Origin: Spongospora subterranea f. sp. subterranea
Taxonomy: Eukaryota > Endomyxa: Phytomyxea > Phytomyxea > Plasmodiophorida
Direction: 5' to 3'
Length of the DNA: 64,000 nt
Assembly: GCA_049724395.1 (NCBI GenBank)
Contig: JAUGWO010000040.1
Span: 1-64,000 of the forward strand
Part shown: positions 31,143 through 41,193 of the stretch, one piece after another
How positions within the stretch are numbered: the first letter of the stretch is position 1
How the letters are laid out: every line of letters begins with the position of its first letter
Program-made: the position numbers and the translations under genes
Notes under the pieces: generated by a model
Database searches by the model: none
What the model was told of the DNA's origin: nothing
The model's input: the letters and a program-made list of their open reading frames with translations, nothing else

Positions 31143-31833
31143 TGACTCGACTCGACTCCAAATTTTGCTGAGTGACTCCGAATCAATTTACAAATCTGCC
31201 TATCGTTCAATCGCTCAACCATAATAATATATTTCTATTAGAGGGTAAGTTTAAGCCAGACCGATTGTAAGTCGCAGACTGCATAAACACTGTCATCTCC
31301 GAGGCGTGCGCGCCTCTTCAAAACGTTTGTCCCCGCTCTTGTAAAAGCCTGTTCACTGGGAACCGACGTGGACATAATGCTTAAATAATCTTTGGCCGTC
31401 AATGACACTCTGGGATACATGGAACAATTGAGTTTAAACCAAAGCAGAACGTCTCGACTGGACTGCTCGATTGACATGTTCGTGTGGGAAACGACTCTGA
31501 ACAGTTGTCGGACGTGCGCGGAATGTCGTTAGAGATGGAGCTTCAATGAGCTTGCTCTTCTTCTTTGCAAAACACTTCTAAAGAAGAGCATCTGTCGAGT
31601 CCGTTTTCATTGTCGCCCCTGAACACTATTCGTCAAAACTTGAAACAATTAGATCTGCTAACCTATTTATGTACTTTGTCGTATGTATGAACTCCACGAG
31701 AGCCTTCGCGTAGTTAACATCAATACCACAATTGGCTAAACTGCATTTTACCCTGGGATCGAGCAATGGGGAAATTGTAAAGCCCGTTTAACCTCACTCG
31801 TTACTAATCAATTTCCCGTGCAAATTGCAGTTC

Positions 31834-32150
31834 TCTCCCATAACTGCAATTGCCTTTATGCCCTCTTGACTGGTCGGCTTATCCCTGACTACGTCTCTCC
31901 CATAACTGCAATTGCCTTTATGCCCTCTTGACTGGTCGGCTTATCCCTGCCTACGTCTCTCCCATAACTGCAATTGCCTTTATGCCCTCTTGACTGGTCG
32001 GGTTATCCCTGCCTACGTCTCTCCCATAACTGCAATTGCCTTTATGCCCTCTTGACTGGTCGGCTTATCCCTGCCTACGTCTCTCCCATAACTGCAATTG
32101 CCTTTATGCCCTCTTGACTGGTCGGGTTATCCTAGACTACATCCAGTCCT
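31834..32150. repeat. Five copies of a 62-bp unit
   Basis: The unit begins CTCTCCCATAACTGCAATTG and ends CCCTGCCTACGT, with copies differing at one or two positions. It is unrelated in sequence to the 62-bp array at 18-22 kb. It sits within a roughly 430-bp segment (31785-32215) inserted in the hAT relic, ending with an AATAAA signal near 32200, so the whole could be a solo long terminal repeat; no target duplication was found. Confidence 0.92.
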
Positions 32151-32912
32151 TCTCGTTAGACTGCTTTGATGCCTTATTTAAAGCCCCAACATTATCAAAT
32201 AAACTTCATTCTACTTCCTTGTCCTTTGCTTGCCATAGCTTCCCCGCCACGTGAGCTTGGCTTGAATAGCAACAGCGAAAGCTTTTGCGTGCTGTGAACG
32301 GAATCCATTTGCTGATGCAACGGTTTGATTGACGTGCTGCTGAATGTGAAAGACGACTGGGACAGCCAGCCCAAAGGGTTGGATAGGTTGAGGCTGACAT
32401 CAACTCTGTTGCATCTTCAAACGGCTCGAGAAAAGAGCAAAAGTCCTTGATGGTGTTCCACGATATGTTATCGATGGGCCTAGCCAGGAAATCTGATGGC
32501 CCAATGGTGAAAGCTGTGTCACACTCAAATCCCTCACTGATTCTTTTTAGTGTTCATCGACAGGCTTTCGAAGGTGCAATGCTGTCTTCAGCATGTCAAA
32601 AGTGCTGTTCCATCTTGTTTCACAATCCAATTAAAGTAAGATAGACGGTGCATTCAGTGCATTACGAATCTCCTGGAATGCTTCCATTAGCTTTGGTGAA
32701 TCAGATATGTTATTTGATACCTTACGGATGGGACCTGTTGCTGCATCGACAGCAGGAGCATTCTTAAGTCCATCTTTAACGGCTACCTGTAAGACATGTG
32801 CACGACTTGTTGATCTTCACCATGGTCTACAGCAACAGTATTCGAATTCTCAGATGCCTCATCGTCAACCGACCCCGATGTGCGATCTTCAGCAATAGAT
32901 CGCAAATGTTCT

Positions 32913-33137
32913 GTCGTGCCGACCACATACCCCCTTGGTACCTTTCGATCCTTTCGCTCTCTTGTTCTCCTACTCTCTTTTCAACCTAATAAACGGATCC
33001 ACTTCCGCTTAAAAAAAGATGTTGTGTCCGGGGAAGAGTAAGTGGAAGTGGATCCGTTTATTAGGTTGAAAAGAGAGTAGGAGAACAAGAGAGCGATAGG
33101 ATCGAAAGGTACCAAGGGGGTATGGTCGGCACGACAT
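32913..33137. repeat. Near-perfect palindromic repeat inside the hAT relic
   Basis: Arms of about 95-100 bp surround a loop of about 30 bp (AAAAAAAGATGTTGTGTCC region). The outer parts read TGTCGTGCCGACC on both sides, then ATACCCCCTTGG, and toward the centre AATAAACGGATCCACTTCC. One arm-like copy recurs singly at about 34575-34680. Confidence 0.93.
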
Positions 33138-33685
33138 GTTCCTTATGCAAATCGTTGTAATTCTTCGTCAACGCGGGATTTGTTGATGCATTGTCTGCAG
33201 TTATCGTCCACACAGATGAAAGCAAATCAGGATGCATGTCGATAAGACAGTTATAAGGCAACTGCCAGACGCTCAGAGGTGTGAGGATGGAGCACTCGGA
33301 TGAATCCAGCAATGATAGACACAATTTCCCAATTGTCGTCAATACATGTAAAGTCACGACCATATACCCTACAAGCGCTCAAGTATGGTAACTACAAAAG
33401 AAAAATAAGTTAAATGTACAAACATCTCTTAGCGGAAGAAGTCCACATGACTTGAGAGTAGTGATGCTAAACTTGCGATTCATGATGTGCCTTAAAAGAA
33501 ATAAGCGAACTTTGACACGGGTTGCTTCCCAATTCTTCAGAATCCTGCTCCCCACTGTATCTCTGGACGGCACTACATAACGATCTTCCCTACCACACTG
33601 TTCCCGCGCCCCCCTCAACCAATTATTATCCAGTCGATTCCTGAGACGCGTCAACAATCGTTATTATCCTCTCCCAAAGTTAGCC

Positions 33686-34039
33686 ATGGGCCAAGTGTAC
33701 GTACTGCGCCTGGAAGGCGACAATATCTATGTCGGCCAATCCGACGACGCCGAAACTCGAGTCAGCAAACACTTCCGGGGAAGTGGGAGCGCATGGACAA
33801 AGCTCCATGCGCCACTGTCCGTCGAAGAGATTCGTCCCATGCAGAACGATTTCAACGAGGACAACGTCGTGAAAGAGTACATGATGAAATACGGTGTCGA
33901 TAAGGTCCGAGGAGGATTTTATAGCCAGCTCCGCCTTGACGAGAGCTCGCTAGCGTCCCTGGAGAAGGAAATCAGAAGCGCCACCAATGCCTGCTTCAGG
34001 TGCGGGGGTTCGAACCACTTTTCGTCATACTGTTCCTAG
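33686..34039 (+). CDS. GIY-YIG endonuclease-like protein with CCHC zinc knuckle
   Basis: 117 residues, starting ATG in the context TTAGCCATGGGCC. The GIY-YIG core opens with VYVLRLEGDNIYVGQS (the two aromatic motifs are VYV and IYVGQ), followed by the Arg-containing helix DAETRVSKHF and the segment YMMKYGVDKVRGGFYSQL. At the C-terminus CFRCGGSNHFSSYC is a CX2CX4HX4C zinc knuckle. Free-standing proteins of this layout are single-strand or structure-specific nucleases or transposon-derived; the precise role is unknown. It sits immediately beside the N-terminal end of the divergent hAT relic. After the stop, 34040-34307 stays open in another frame with Lys/Pro/Ser-rich text, which may be a frame-shifted basic tail. 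Confidence 0.8.
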   Translation: MGQVYVLRLEGDNIYVGQSDDAETRVSKHFRGSGSAWTKLHAPLSVEEIRPMQNDFNEDNVVKEYMMKYGVDKVRGGFYSQLRLDESSLASLEKEIRSATNACFRCGGSNHFSSYCS

Positions 34040-34307
34040 TCGGTGCAAACGCAGCACAGCGAAGACAGGTGCTGAAAGCAACAGTCCACCAGCCAGCACG
34101 AAGAAGCTCAATTCGGCAGGTGTCAAACGTGATAAGCCGGCAGCCACGATCAAGAAGCCCACCCCAATTCAACGCGGAAGGGCGACACTCGCATATGGTC
34201 GAACTCCCAAACCGACTACCGCGATCAAGCAGAACATCCCGGATAAGGTCTCGCTTCCCAAGTCCAAAACCGCCCCAACGAAGGCGCCGAGGTTTGTGTA
34301 TTATTGA

Positions 34308-34570
34308 CGGAGATAACTCTTGTACTCAACGTTGTTTCATTGCTATAAACGACATTCCTTGCTTCGTCTGGACAACAGTGCTTTACAAGTGTTAGTCGAA
34401 CTCGAGCATTCCTCGCTCAAGAAGTTGACGACATCAGCCAGATCATTTTCTCATTTTCAATGTTTAGAAACATTAATCGAATCTCATGGCTGTTAAGGAA
34501 CGGCTCGAAGACAAGAACGAATCGGAGCAAACCCAGGGAGAAGCAAATTGAAGACAGGGTGTGTTCGGGT
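34308..34570. other. No recognisable gene
   Basis: Only short frames; nothing identified on either strand. Confidence 0.35.
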
Positions 34571-34574
34571 TATC

Positions 34575-34690
34575 CCGCGTGTGGTGTCCGGGTAAAAATG
34601 GAGAATAAGCGGAAGTGGATCCGTTTATTAGGTAGTAATGAGAATAGGAGAATAGGAAAGTGAAAGGATCAAAAGGTACGATAGAGGACA
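34575..34690 (+). repeat. Dispersed repeat related to the 33-kb palindrome arm
   Basis: Shares GTGTCCGGG, GGAAGTGGATCCGTTTATTAGG and further AGGATC-AAAGGTAC blocks with 33035-33130, at roughly 75 percent over 100 bp by eye. It leads straight into the 22-bp array. Confidence 0.8.
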
Positions 34691-34721
34691 ATAAAGGATC
34701 AAACAGTACGAGAGAGGAGAG

Positions 34722-35066
34722 GACGGTAGAGTCGGGCATAGAGGAAGGTAGAGTCGGGCATAGAGGAAGGTAGAGTCGGACATAGAGGAAGGTAGAGTCG
34801 GGCATAGAGGAAGGTAGAGTCGGGCATAGAGGAAGGTAGAGTCGGGCATAGAGGAAGGTAGAGTCGGACATAGCGGAAGGTAGAGTCGGGCATTGAGGAA
34901 GGTAGAGTCGGGCATAGAGGAAGGTAGAGTCGGGCATAGAGGAAGGTAGAGTCGGGCATTGAGGAAGGTAGAGTCGGACATAGAGGAAGGTAGAGTCGGG
35001 GATAGAGGAAGGTAGAGTCGGGCATAGAGGAAGGTAGAGTCGGGGATAGAGGAAGGTAGAGTCGGG
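34722..35066. repeat. Tandem array, 22-bp unit, about 15 copies
   Basis: The unit is GGTAGAGTCGGGCATAGAGGAA. Variants have GGACATAG, GGGGATAG, CATTGAGG or CATAGCGG. All three minus-strand frames stay open across it, giving Ser/Pro/Thr/Leu-rich peptides; this is a property of the unit and not evidence for a gene. Confidence 0.97.
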
Positions 35067-35530
35067 CACGACACCGCGCCTGAGTTATTCCGGCCCACGG
35101 AAAAAGGGCACGAACAACGCTCAATCAAGATCAGGAATACAGTAGCGATCACCTTAACCCGACAATTCCGTGACTGTAGGCGGCTTGAACTGTATCTGGT
35201 CATGGACGATGGATTCATATCGTACAATTTGTACGTAATTCTTTAGGTCTTTGCATTACGAACAAAGTTACGTGATCAATTTTATTATTGAGGCATTATT
35301 GACGGAGTACAGTGCCTTGATGGATAATGGGACTGTATCTATGGAAAACAATTGCGATGGCGCACTTTCCTTGTGCAGTCACGCATAAAATATATAATGC
35401 GCAGTGTCAAGTAGTGAAACAGTCACGGATAAAAGTATATCATGCGCACTGACCAGCGATATTGCAGTGACGCAGGCCAAAACATAGAGACTTGCGTTTT
35501 TGAAATGCCGCCTTTAAATAAGGCGTCGGG
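35067..35530. other. No recognisable gene
   Basis: A tandem echo (TCACGCATAAAATATATAATGCGCA and a similar TCACGGATAAAAGTATATCATGCGCA) occurs near 35380-35455. Otherwise nothing recognised. Confidence 0.35.
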
Positions 35531-35619
35531 TCCGTGGACACCCCAAATTGGTCGGTGGACACCCCTGGTACGCATTTTCTTATAAATCACACAATTATAC
35601 ATTACAGTACCAGACGCCT

Positions 35620-37005
35620 TTATTCAGAAACAGTACCTACTTCAATTAACAATTGTTCGGCAATCACTTTCAGCGACACCGCCCCTATTGGTAGTGGGTC
35701 TATCGAACTACATGATCGGCGATTGTGACCAGAGCGGCCACATAAACCACAAACACGTTGTCGTCGTTCTGCATTCTCGAAACCAGAAGGATCTCTTCGT
35801 GTCGAAGATACAGGACCCAACCGAGCGACTGACCCTTGAGGTCGTCCTCGAGCGGTAACTTGTTCTGGATTTTGAATGAAGTTGGTATCTCTTCGTATGC
35901 TTGTTAAAACGTTGACGCCTTCCTGTATAACTCGCTGGCGATGAGGTGGCAACGATTGGTAAGTTGCATCCAGTTCCGACAGAGCTTGAGCAAACGTCTG
36001 TGGACTATCTTGTAGAGAAACTCCAACAGGAATGCTCAGTCGCCAATGACAGTGAAAATCTTGGGGGTTTAGCACAGAGTTTTGTCGTATAAGTTCTTTC
36101 ATCATATGAGAACACGGAATTCCCATAGTCAGAAATAAAACATTGGAGCAATGATCGTCACCAGATAGCTTTTTTGCCTTCTCATATTCCTTGTGAGCTT
36201 TGCGCAGCGCAAACTGTGAAATCTCTCGGTTGACATTCCCGCAAAACGGGATTTGATGGGTCAGCAGCGCATTGGATTTGTCATACTCGATTTTTTGGGA
36301 AATTGAGTGGAGATGATGATCTACTGCTAAACAAATCTTGCTGTAAACACTTTTGAGGTCACCGGTGGATACCCGGATCCACGATTTCAGCGATGAGTGC
36401 ATACCTTCAACTCGAGAAGTTGCAGTGTTCCCAAAATGCAGATAATGTTTAGTCCAAGCGATAATAAACATCTCCTGATGAGGAAGCCATGTTTCCTTGA
36501 GGTAACTGATCACTGCAGCAGGATACTCCAATTCTAGGTTGGTTAGTTCTGTTTGAAAGACGGCTTGATCAACTGAGTAAATTACGTTTGTCCAGTCCCT
36601 CAAGAACTGCAGGAAAGTGTCGTTGTTCACGAAATGCCTTTTCGTCTTGGCTAGTACATTCTTCTGAATATGCCATATACATAACAATATGGTCGGGTTC
36701 GCAAACGAGAGTTCACTCCTGATGGCATTGATTAGTGCTAATTCCCGGTCAGTCACGTATACGTTTGGAAATGCGCATCTTCACAAAATACATTCCGAAG
36801 TTGTCGCAAGGCCCATTTATAATCCTGTTCGGTTTCACTTCTCATAAACACGAAACAGATTGAAAAAGACATGTTAACCGGAGTGACGCCGACAACGTGC
36901 AGTAAAGGCATCCGAAAACTAAGAGAACGGTTGAGTTTTAGCGGGAGAAGCAGGTAAAATTTTACCGATTGGTTTTGTAAGTAGCATCAGAGAACTTGGT
37001 TATGG
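35620..37005 (-). CDS. MULE transposase, catalytic and C-terminal part with zinc knuckle
   Basis: The first catalytic block FSDATYKTNR lies at about 37000-36965. A probable 52-nt GT-AG intron then joins FRMPLLHVVGVTPVNMSFS, and the text continues ETEQDYKWALRQL, to the main frame (36756-35620): TDRELALINAIR (second Asp), CIWHIQKNVLAKTKRHF, TSRVEGMHSSLKSWI (Glu), CSHMMKEL of the SWIM finger. The C-terminus has an Arg-rich linker and a CCHC knuckle CGLCGRSGHNRRSC. FAR1/MuDR-type transposases have the same order. The N-terminal DNA-binding part is supplied by the segment on the far side of the LINE tail, in a diverged copy. A frame change lies near 36765, between the ETEQDY block and the long frame. 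Confidence 0.85.
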
Positions 37006-37860
37006 TCTGCGTTTGGTCGAGGAGGAGGTCAGAGACTTGAGTTAAACCCCGTGATCAGGGATTTTGGGGAACACCCTAAGGTTGGCCATGCAATACATCA
37101 CTGTGATTAACTGGTTGAGCATGCCTCAATGGGGAACCTCCTGGAAAAATAATTTGTAATGTCCGACTTGGGTTCAAGGCATTGTGGTGTTCCGTAAGGG
37201 AATCACGGCTTTCCCCGATGTCGCTGACGCAAAGCGGGATCGTTTTAGTGAGCACCAGCTTGATTCATATCGCCTATCAAACTTACTACAATGTCGGTCA
37301 GACTGCAGAACATCCGAGCAGAAGGAAAATGTAGCAAGTGCGAGCTTGCTATGTTCTCGGATCAAGAGGAGCTTTAGAGGCGAGAGCCGAAAAAGTGAAT
37401 CCTGGCCCGATAGCCAAGGGACCGGCAAACCTCTAATATTGTACCCTGCTGCGCATGAAAAATGCGAACTCAATCACAAAAAAAATCTTGTAAATGTAAG
37501 TAGCATCAATGAGATCGGTATGGTGATATTGTCTCGCCAGTTTGATCGAAGAAGACGGTGCGAAGAAGAGATGAGTTATACGACGGTGATCGTCGTATTG
37601 GTAAGCATGCAATACATTATCTGTGATTAACTGGTCTAGTAATGCCTCAATGGGGCTTCTTCCTGATAATTCTGATGTCCTTATTCGCTTGACAATATTG
37701 TAGACGTCCTGAGAAATCACGGCTATTCCAGGATATCGCTGACGCAAAGCGGCAATGATCGTTTTAGGCTGAGCACCAGCTTGATTCATATCGCCTATCA
37801 AAGTTTTCTGTTCATCATTCAACGTCCGAGCTGAGGAAAATGTAGAACTTTCAGTGGCCG
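36976..37860. repeat. Diverged direct duplication of MULE sequence around a LINE tail
   Basis: 36976-37340 and 37495-37860 align throughout, sharing TGTAAGTAGCATCA at the start, TGTGATTAACTGGT, ATGCCTCAATGGGG, AATCACGGCT, GCTGACGCAAAGCGG and GAGCACCAGCTTGATTCATA. Between them, 37345-37490 resembles the last 130 bp of the LINE at 29.6 kb (GCCCGATAGCC, GGGACCGGC, GCATGAAAAATGC, AACTCAATCAC, poly-A). Confidence 0.85.
37345..37490 (+). mobile_element. LINE 3-prime tail or SINE sharing it
   Basis: About 145 bp related to 29560-29680: the same GGCCC-ATAGCC, GGGACCGGC, ATGAAAA-TGC and AACTCAATCAC blocks, ending in eight A. A 20-bp stretch matching MULE exon sequence at about 38093 (TAATATTGTACCCTGCTGC) is embedded in it. 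Either a 5-prime truncated LINE copy or a SINE that borrows the LINE tail. Confidence 0.7.
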
Positions 37861-38175
37861 GCTGGTGGTTATGTTCATCGCAGATCAAGTTCAGCGACCA
37901 TTTGGTAAGGTCATTATTGGCTTGAATTATTGCAGACCAGGGACAGTTCATTCTATTGGTACTCGTACATTTGATACGCGTATCGCTGTCGAGAAGCGGC
38001 CGAGATAGTTGCAGTAGGATCAACCGTGCTGACAGACTAGCCATACCTTGTATATGGAACCGGAGCTGTTGCGTTTGGACCGACGTTTGTTAATATTGTA
38101 CCCTGCTGCGTGCATCTGGCTTTTAAAGACTTGGAAGGTTTCCTCAACCGTTGACAAAAGAGAAGAGGATTCCAT
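37509..38175 (-). pseudogene. MULE transposase, N-terminal part
   Basis: Starts MESSSLLSTVEETFQVFKSQ at 38175, then YNINKRRSKRN and VWLVCQHG, and, after an unclear junction near 38040-37985, RIKCTSTNRMNCPWSAII, WSLNLICDEHNHQP (the FAR1/WRKY-GCM1-like zinc region with HNH), DNVLHAYQYDDHRR and DLIDATYIYK, where it meets the LINE poly-A. No intron with fitting phase was found at the junction, so one frameshift is likely. Confidence 0.75.
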
Positions 38176-38261
38176 CGAGATAACGAGCTGTGACCTGAGT
38201 GGTAATGTATAATTGTGTGATTTATAAGAAAATGCGTACCAGGGGTGTGTCCACCGAGTTT

Positions 38262-38620
38262 GGAAGTTCCAAATTGGGGTGTCCACCGACCAATTTGGGG
38301 TGTCCACCGACCAATTTGGGGTGTTGGGGTGTCCACCGACCAATTTGGGGTGTCCACCGACCGAAATTGGGGTGTCCACCGACCAAATTGGGGTGTCCAC
38401 CGACCAAATTGGGGTGTCCACCGACCAAATTGGGGTGTCCACGGACCAATTTGGGGTGTCCACCGACCACTTTGGGGTGTCCACCGACCAATTTGGGGTG
38501 TCCACCGACCAACTTTTGTCCACCGACCACTTTGGGGTGTCCACCGACCAATTTGGGGTGTCCACCGACCAATGTTTGGGGTGTCCACCGACCAATTTGG
38601 GGTGTCCACGGACCGGACGC
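38262..38620. repeat. 21-bp tandem array forming the right MULE end
   Basis: About 17 copies of GGTGTCCACCGACCAATTTGG, with minor variants (CCACTTTGG, CCAAATTGG, CCAATGTTTGG, one truncated copy TTTTGTCCACC). Open frames on both strands are by-products. Confidence 0.97.
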
Positions 38621-38891
38621 GTAAAACAATTATGTTAATCTCCTTAATCTGAAAGACGATTGTTGAACGTGTTCCTTGATCTTCAGCAGACCATTCGATT
38701 GTCGTATCTTCAGATCTAGATTGGTCAACCGATTTGGCATCGTATAGCGTCACCTGTTTAATCAAGGCAATCATTTCGAAAATCGTGTTCCTAATGGATT
38801 TTGCCCTTATTTACACATATTTGATATTCAAGACAATCGTATGATCGAATCAAAAATCTTTCTCAACTTGTGCAAACTGCAAATTCTGTCG

Positions 38892-39333
38892 TCATCGAAC
38901 CAAAAGCAATAGCGAGTTATTCCGTGCTATTGCATTCGGATAAATTACTTCTGGCGGAAAAATCCTTCGCGACTGAACTGCAACAGGACGCAATGGACCT
39001 TTACCTTGAACTGGTGATGAGATCATAAGTCGTCGTAGGGGTGAATCCCTAACAGACATGATCTGTTTGGGGGGAAATGTGCCAGTATTGGTGACAGAGG
39101 TGCGGCTCTTTCCAGACGAACTCAATCGACGATTGTATTGGTCAGGTCGAGCAGCTAATTGAGAGTAACTCCCTAATGAGGTTTCGGAAGAGGTTCTCGA
39201 ACCCCGAAAACCATTGAGCGCCATTTACAGACGGAGGATCTACCAGGTGGATATCGTCGTCGTTGTCGCCGAATGAATTGCAGTGCCGGTGTGGGTTAAT
39301 CACATTAACAAGCGATCGAAGTTCACTCGCCAT
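38892..39333 (-). CDS. Unrecognised gene candidate
   Basis: Two overlapping minus-strand frames look protein-like: one starts at 39333 (MASELRSLVNVINPHRHC, acidic DNDDDIHL), the other runs 39224-38892 (basic, Ser/Arg-rich: RRLSSSGKSRTS, SVRDSPLRRLMISSP, RRIFPPEVIYPNAIARN). They could be two exons of one gene, but no donor-acceptor pair I tried keeps phase. No family recognised. Confidence 0.35.
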
Positions 39334-39339
39334 TTAATA

Positions 39340-40246
39340 CACACTTGTCTACCGAACCTATTGCACTCTTTAAATGATAACGACCCTCACCGTCGTCATT
39401 TTTTCTGGAAACAACCAAAACCACGACGGCACGATCCCGATACTCGTTGACCGTTTTCCAGTTCAATAGTCATCGCGGCTAATCCAAATGATCATATCTG
39501 CAATTGAACATCGTTGTGACATAGTTTATACACACTGTTTGTCGTGGCGGAGCTAACCTCAGTTCGGTTAATGCCGTTTTTGAATCAAAATCATTGTTGT
39601 TGGTCTTCGTCCCTGGTAGTTTTCCGTAGTTTCCGCCCTCGCTCCAGTTCCCGCCCTAGTCTTCCTCTCTCGCCACTAGTTTCCGCCCTCGCTCCAGTTC
39701 CGAGGTCACCTGACATCCCAAGAATGAGGCCAAGGCCATCTACTCGTCGGGCAGAATAGCTCATCGAACGGGCGGTTGGAAAGAACTGTGGATGATATCG
39801 CGATGCTTCCTGTTCGGCAGTTCCCCCAACAAGGGCTAGAACCTACAAGGGTGACAGGATTCAATCATGAGAAGGGGCATCGGAGACCGTCCATTATCAC
39901 ATCTTGTATTGCCAATATACCGAGGTTCGTTTATAAGATTGCAGGGGCTAACCGTTGGGTCAATTATTTGATTTAGCGGGACATGTTTTTATTCTTTTCG
40001 AAAACGCCAACTCGGGGAGAGCAATGTTGAGGGTTTCGACACTCTGTTGATTGTTATTTTACTGATCTGTTGTTGGAGTGAACCTATATATAGAACATGG
40101 TCAGACTGGTGTTTGACTATTCTTCACCTCTTATCACAACACCATTTCCCACTTGATACAGTCCCAGATTTGTCCAATGCGGTGTCCGACAACGGGTCCG
40201 GTCAAAACAACTTCATAACGATATCAATATCAATAGCAATCAGTAA
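39340..40246. other. No recognisable gene; dispersed repeat inside
   Basis: A 25-bp stretch TAGTTTCCGCCCTCGCTCC is repeated near 39628 and 39681. 39749-39835 is related to 41568-41655 (CGGGCAGA, TCATCGAACGG, GATGATAT-GCGAT), showing that parts of the 41-42 kb inverted-repeat element have a second copy here. Confidence 0.5.
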
Positions 40247-40249
40247 AAA

Positions 40250-40759
40250 ATGTCGCTCATCGGTGGATTTCTTTTTCTTTTCTCATTGTTGTCCATTGCT
40301 GGCTCTGTTGATTCCATGGGGGGTCCAACCTTCCTTCGCTTTGAAAATGGGGGCGTGGCACTGGACACCGGATCAGGATTGGTTGAACGATCGCTTTGAG
40401 GAATTTTTGGTCGAATGTCGTCAGATTAAGAACAAGAAAATTAGCCCGAATTCATCAGAATGGTTGGAACAGACTCTCGGTGGTTTTTATGAGCTAGGGA
40501 ATGATGTGTGCGATGCTGTTGCCACTGAGGGCGATGGCAATGGCCTTTTAATGTCTACGACCGGCAAGAAGCTGATCAAGAAGTTTATCTGGTCGGTCAG
40601 CGACCACTTTCAAGCATTCAGAAAGGAAGGGGCGTCGCTCTTGTACTATAAAAACAAAAGCCAGACTGCCCATATCTGGGACAGCAGTGAGGGAGAGTCG
40701 ACAGATCAAATCAATGAGTATTCCCTGGATCAAGACCAGTCACCAGAAGTGGCGCTTTG
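40250..40759 (+). CDS. Small secreted protein candidate
   Basis: ATG at 40250 opens a classical signal peptide (MSLIGGFLFLFSLLSIAGSVDS: short n-region, Leu/Phe core, Ala-Gly-Ser cleavage area). The mature part is legible in the next frame from about 40345: DWLNDRFEEFLVECRQ, WLEQTLGGFYELGNDVCD, KLIKKFIWSVSDHFQAFRK, with an acidic tail ending SPEVAL and a stop at 40758-40760. The two frames meet at a run of six G (about 40317-40322); five G would give one continuous protein of about 169 residues. A short intron is the other option. No known domain; two Cys in the mature part. Small secreted proteins in repeat-rich DNA are typical of effector candidates in parasites, but that is inference. Confidence 0.5.
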
Positions 40760-40760
40760 A

Positions 40761-41193
40761 CCGAAATCGGGTTTTTCATCCCATATTGAATACATCAGGT
40801 TTTTATGATTTTATTCCTCAGTAGTTGAACTCAAAAAAACGATTTCAAATCCCAACAGCAATATCCAGATCGACAGAGTTTCATCATCGTTCCTCTTCAA
40901 TCGATCATTGAGTCTATCTCCTATCTTTGGCAATATCTAAGAACCTAACGCCGCTTTGTGTTAGTGTGTCACCTGTTATGATATTCCCAACAAATCTCAA
41001 TGACCATAACTATCTGGGATTGTGCTGTTAATGGTCTTCTCCAGCTATTGACCAACATGAACGTGATAACCGTTCTCAACAGTGTTAGAACTACCAACCT
41101 CTCACTGGCAATCAAGTTTGAAGCGGCAATGGCGAACAGTCCATGATCGGTCCTGGTATACTATAAGGGACATGAAATATTTATTGACTATGT
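40761..41193. other. No recognisable gene
   Basis: AT-rich flank after the secreted-protein candidate, with no domain or RNA gene seen. Confidence 0.35.

Larger units (their letters stand above)
31238..33657 (-). pseudogene. hAT transposase relic, interrupted
   Basis: Order from the right: VPSRDTVGSRIL and MNRKFSITT, a first catalytic part (DFTCIDDNWEIVSIIAGF), SSVWTITADNASTNPAL, VHVLQVAVKDGLKNAP, DCETRWNSTFDMLKTAL, DFCSFLEPFEDATELMSAS, LLDPRVKCSLANCGID, and the C-terminal dimerisation block YPRVSLTAKDYLSIMSTSVPSEQAF. These are the hallmark hAT blocks in correct order. A palindromic repeat (32913-33137) splits it after TADNAS, and a 430-bp repeat-bearing segment (31785-32215) splits it before LLDPRVK. 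Several frame changes and stops are visible, so the copy is dead. Confidence 0.88.
35533..38625 (-). mobile_element. MULE transposon with inverted ends made of 21-bp tandem repeats
   Basis: Left end 35533-35610 and right end 38195-38625 are inverted copies. Both contain the block GTAATGTATAATTGTGTG...AAGAAAATGCGTACCAGGGGTG, and outside it copies of GGTGTCCACCGACCAATTTGG: about two on the left and about 17 on the right. The outermost bases agree as well (GGTCCGTGGACACCCC). Between them lies a minus-strand MULE transposase gene. No clean 9-10 bp target duplication is visible. The interior is chimeric: two diverged overlapping MULE segments flank a LINE 3-prime tail. Confidence 0.85.

Noticed and set aside
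31785-32215. Solo long terminal repeat in the hAT relic
   Set aside because: There is a plausible polyadenylation signal, but no target duplication or partner copy, so it is kept only as a possibility under the 62-bp repeat.
34473-35227. Three overlapping minus-strand frames rich in Ser, Pro, Thr and Leu
   Set aside because: Artefacts of the 22-bp array; all three frames give similar repeats.
36976-37508. 14-bp target-site duplication flanking a 500-bp insertion
   Set aside because: The shared TGTAAGTAGCATCA is part of a 360-bp duplicated MULE segment, so it is not evidence of a simple insertion.
38199-38774. Frames on both strands with repeats such as GVHRPI or GRWTPQI
   Set aside because: By-products of the 21-bp array at the MULE end.
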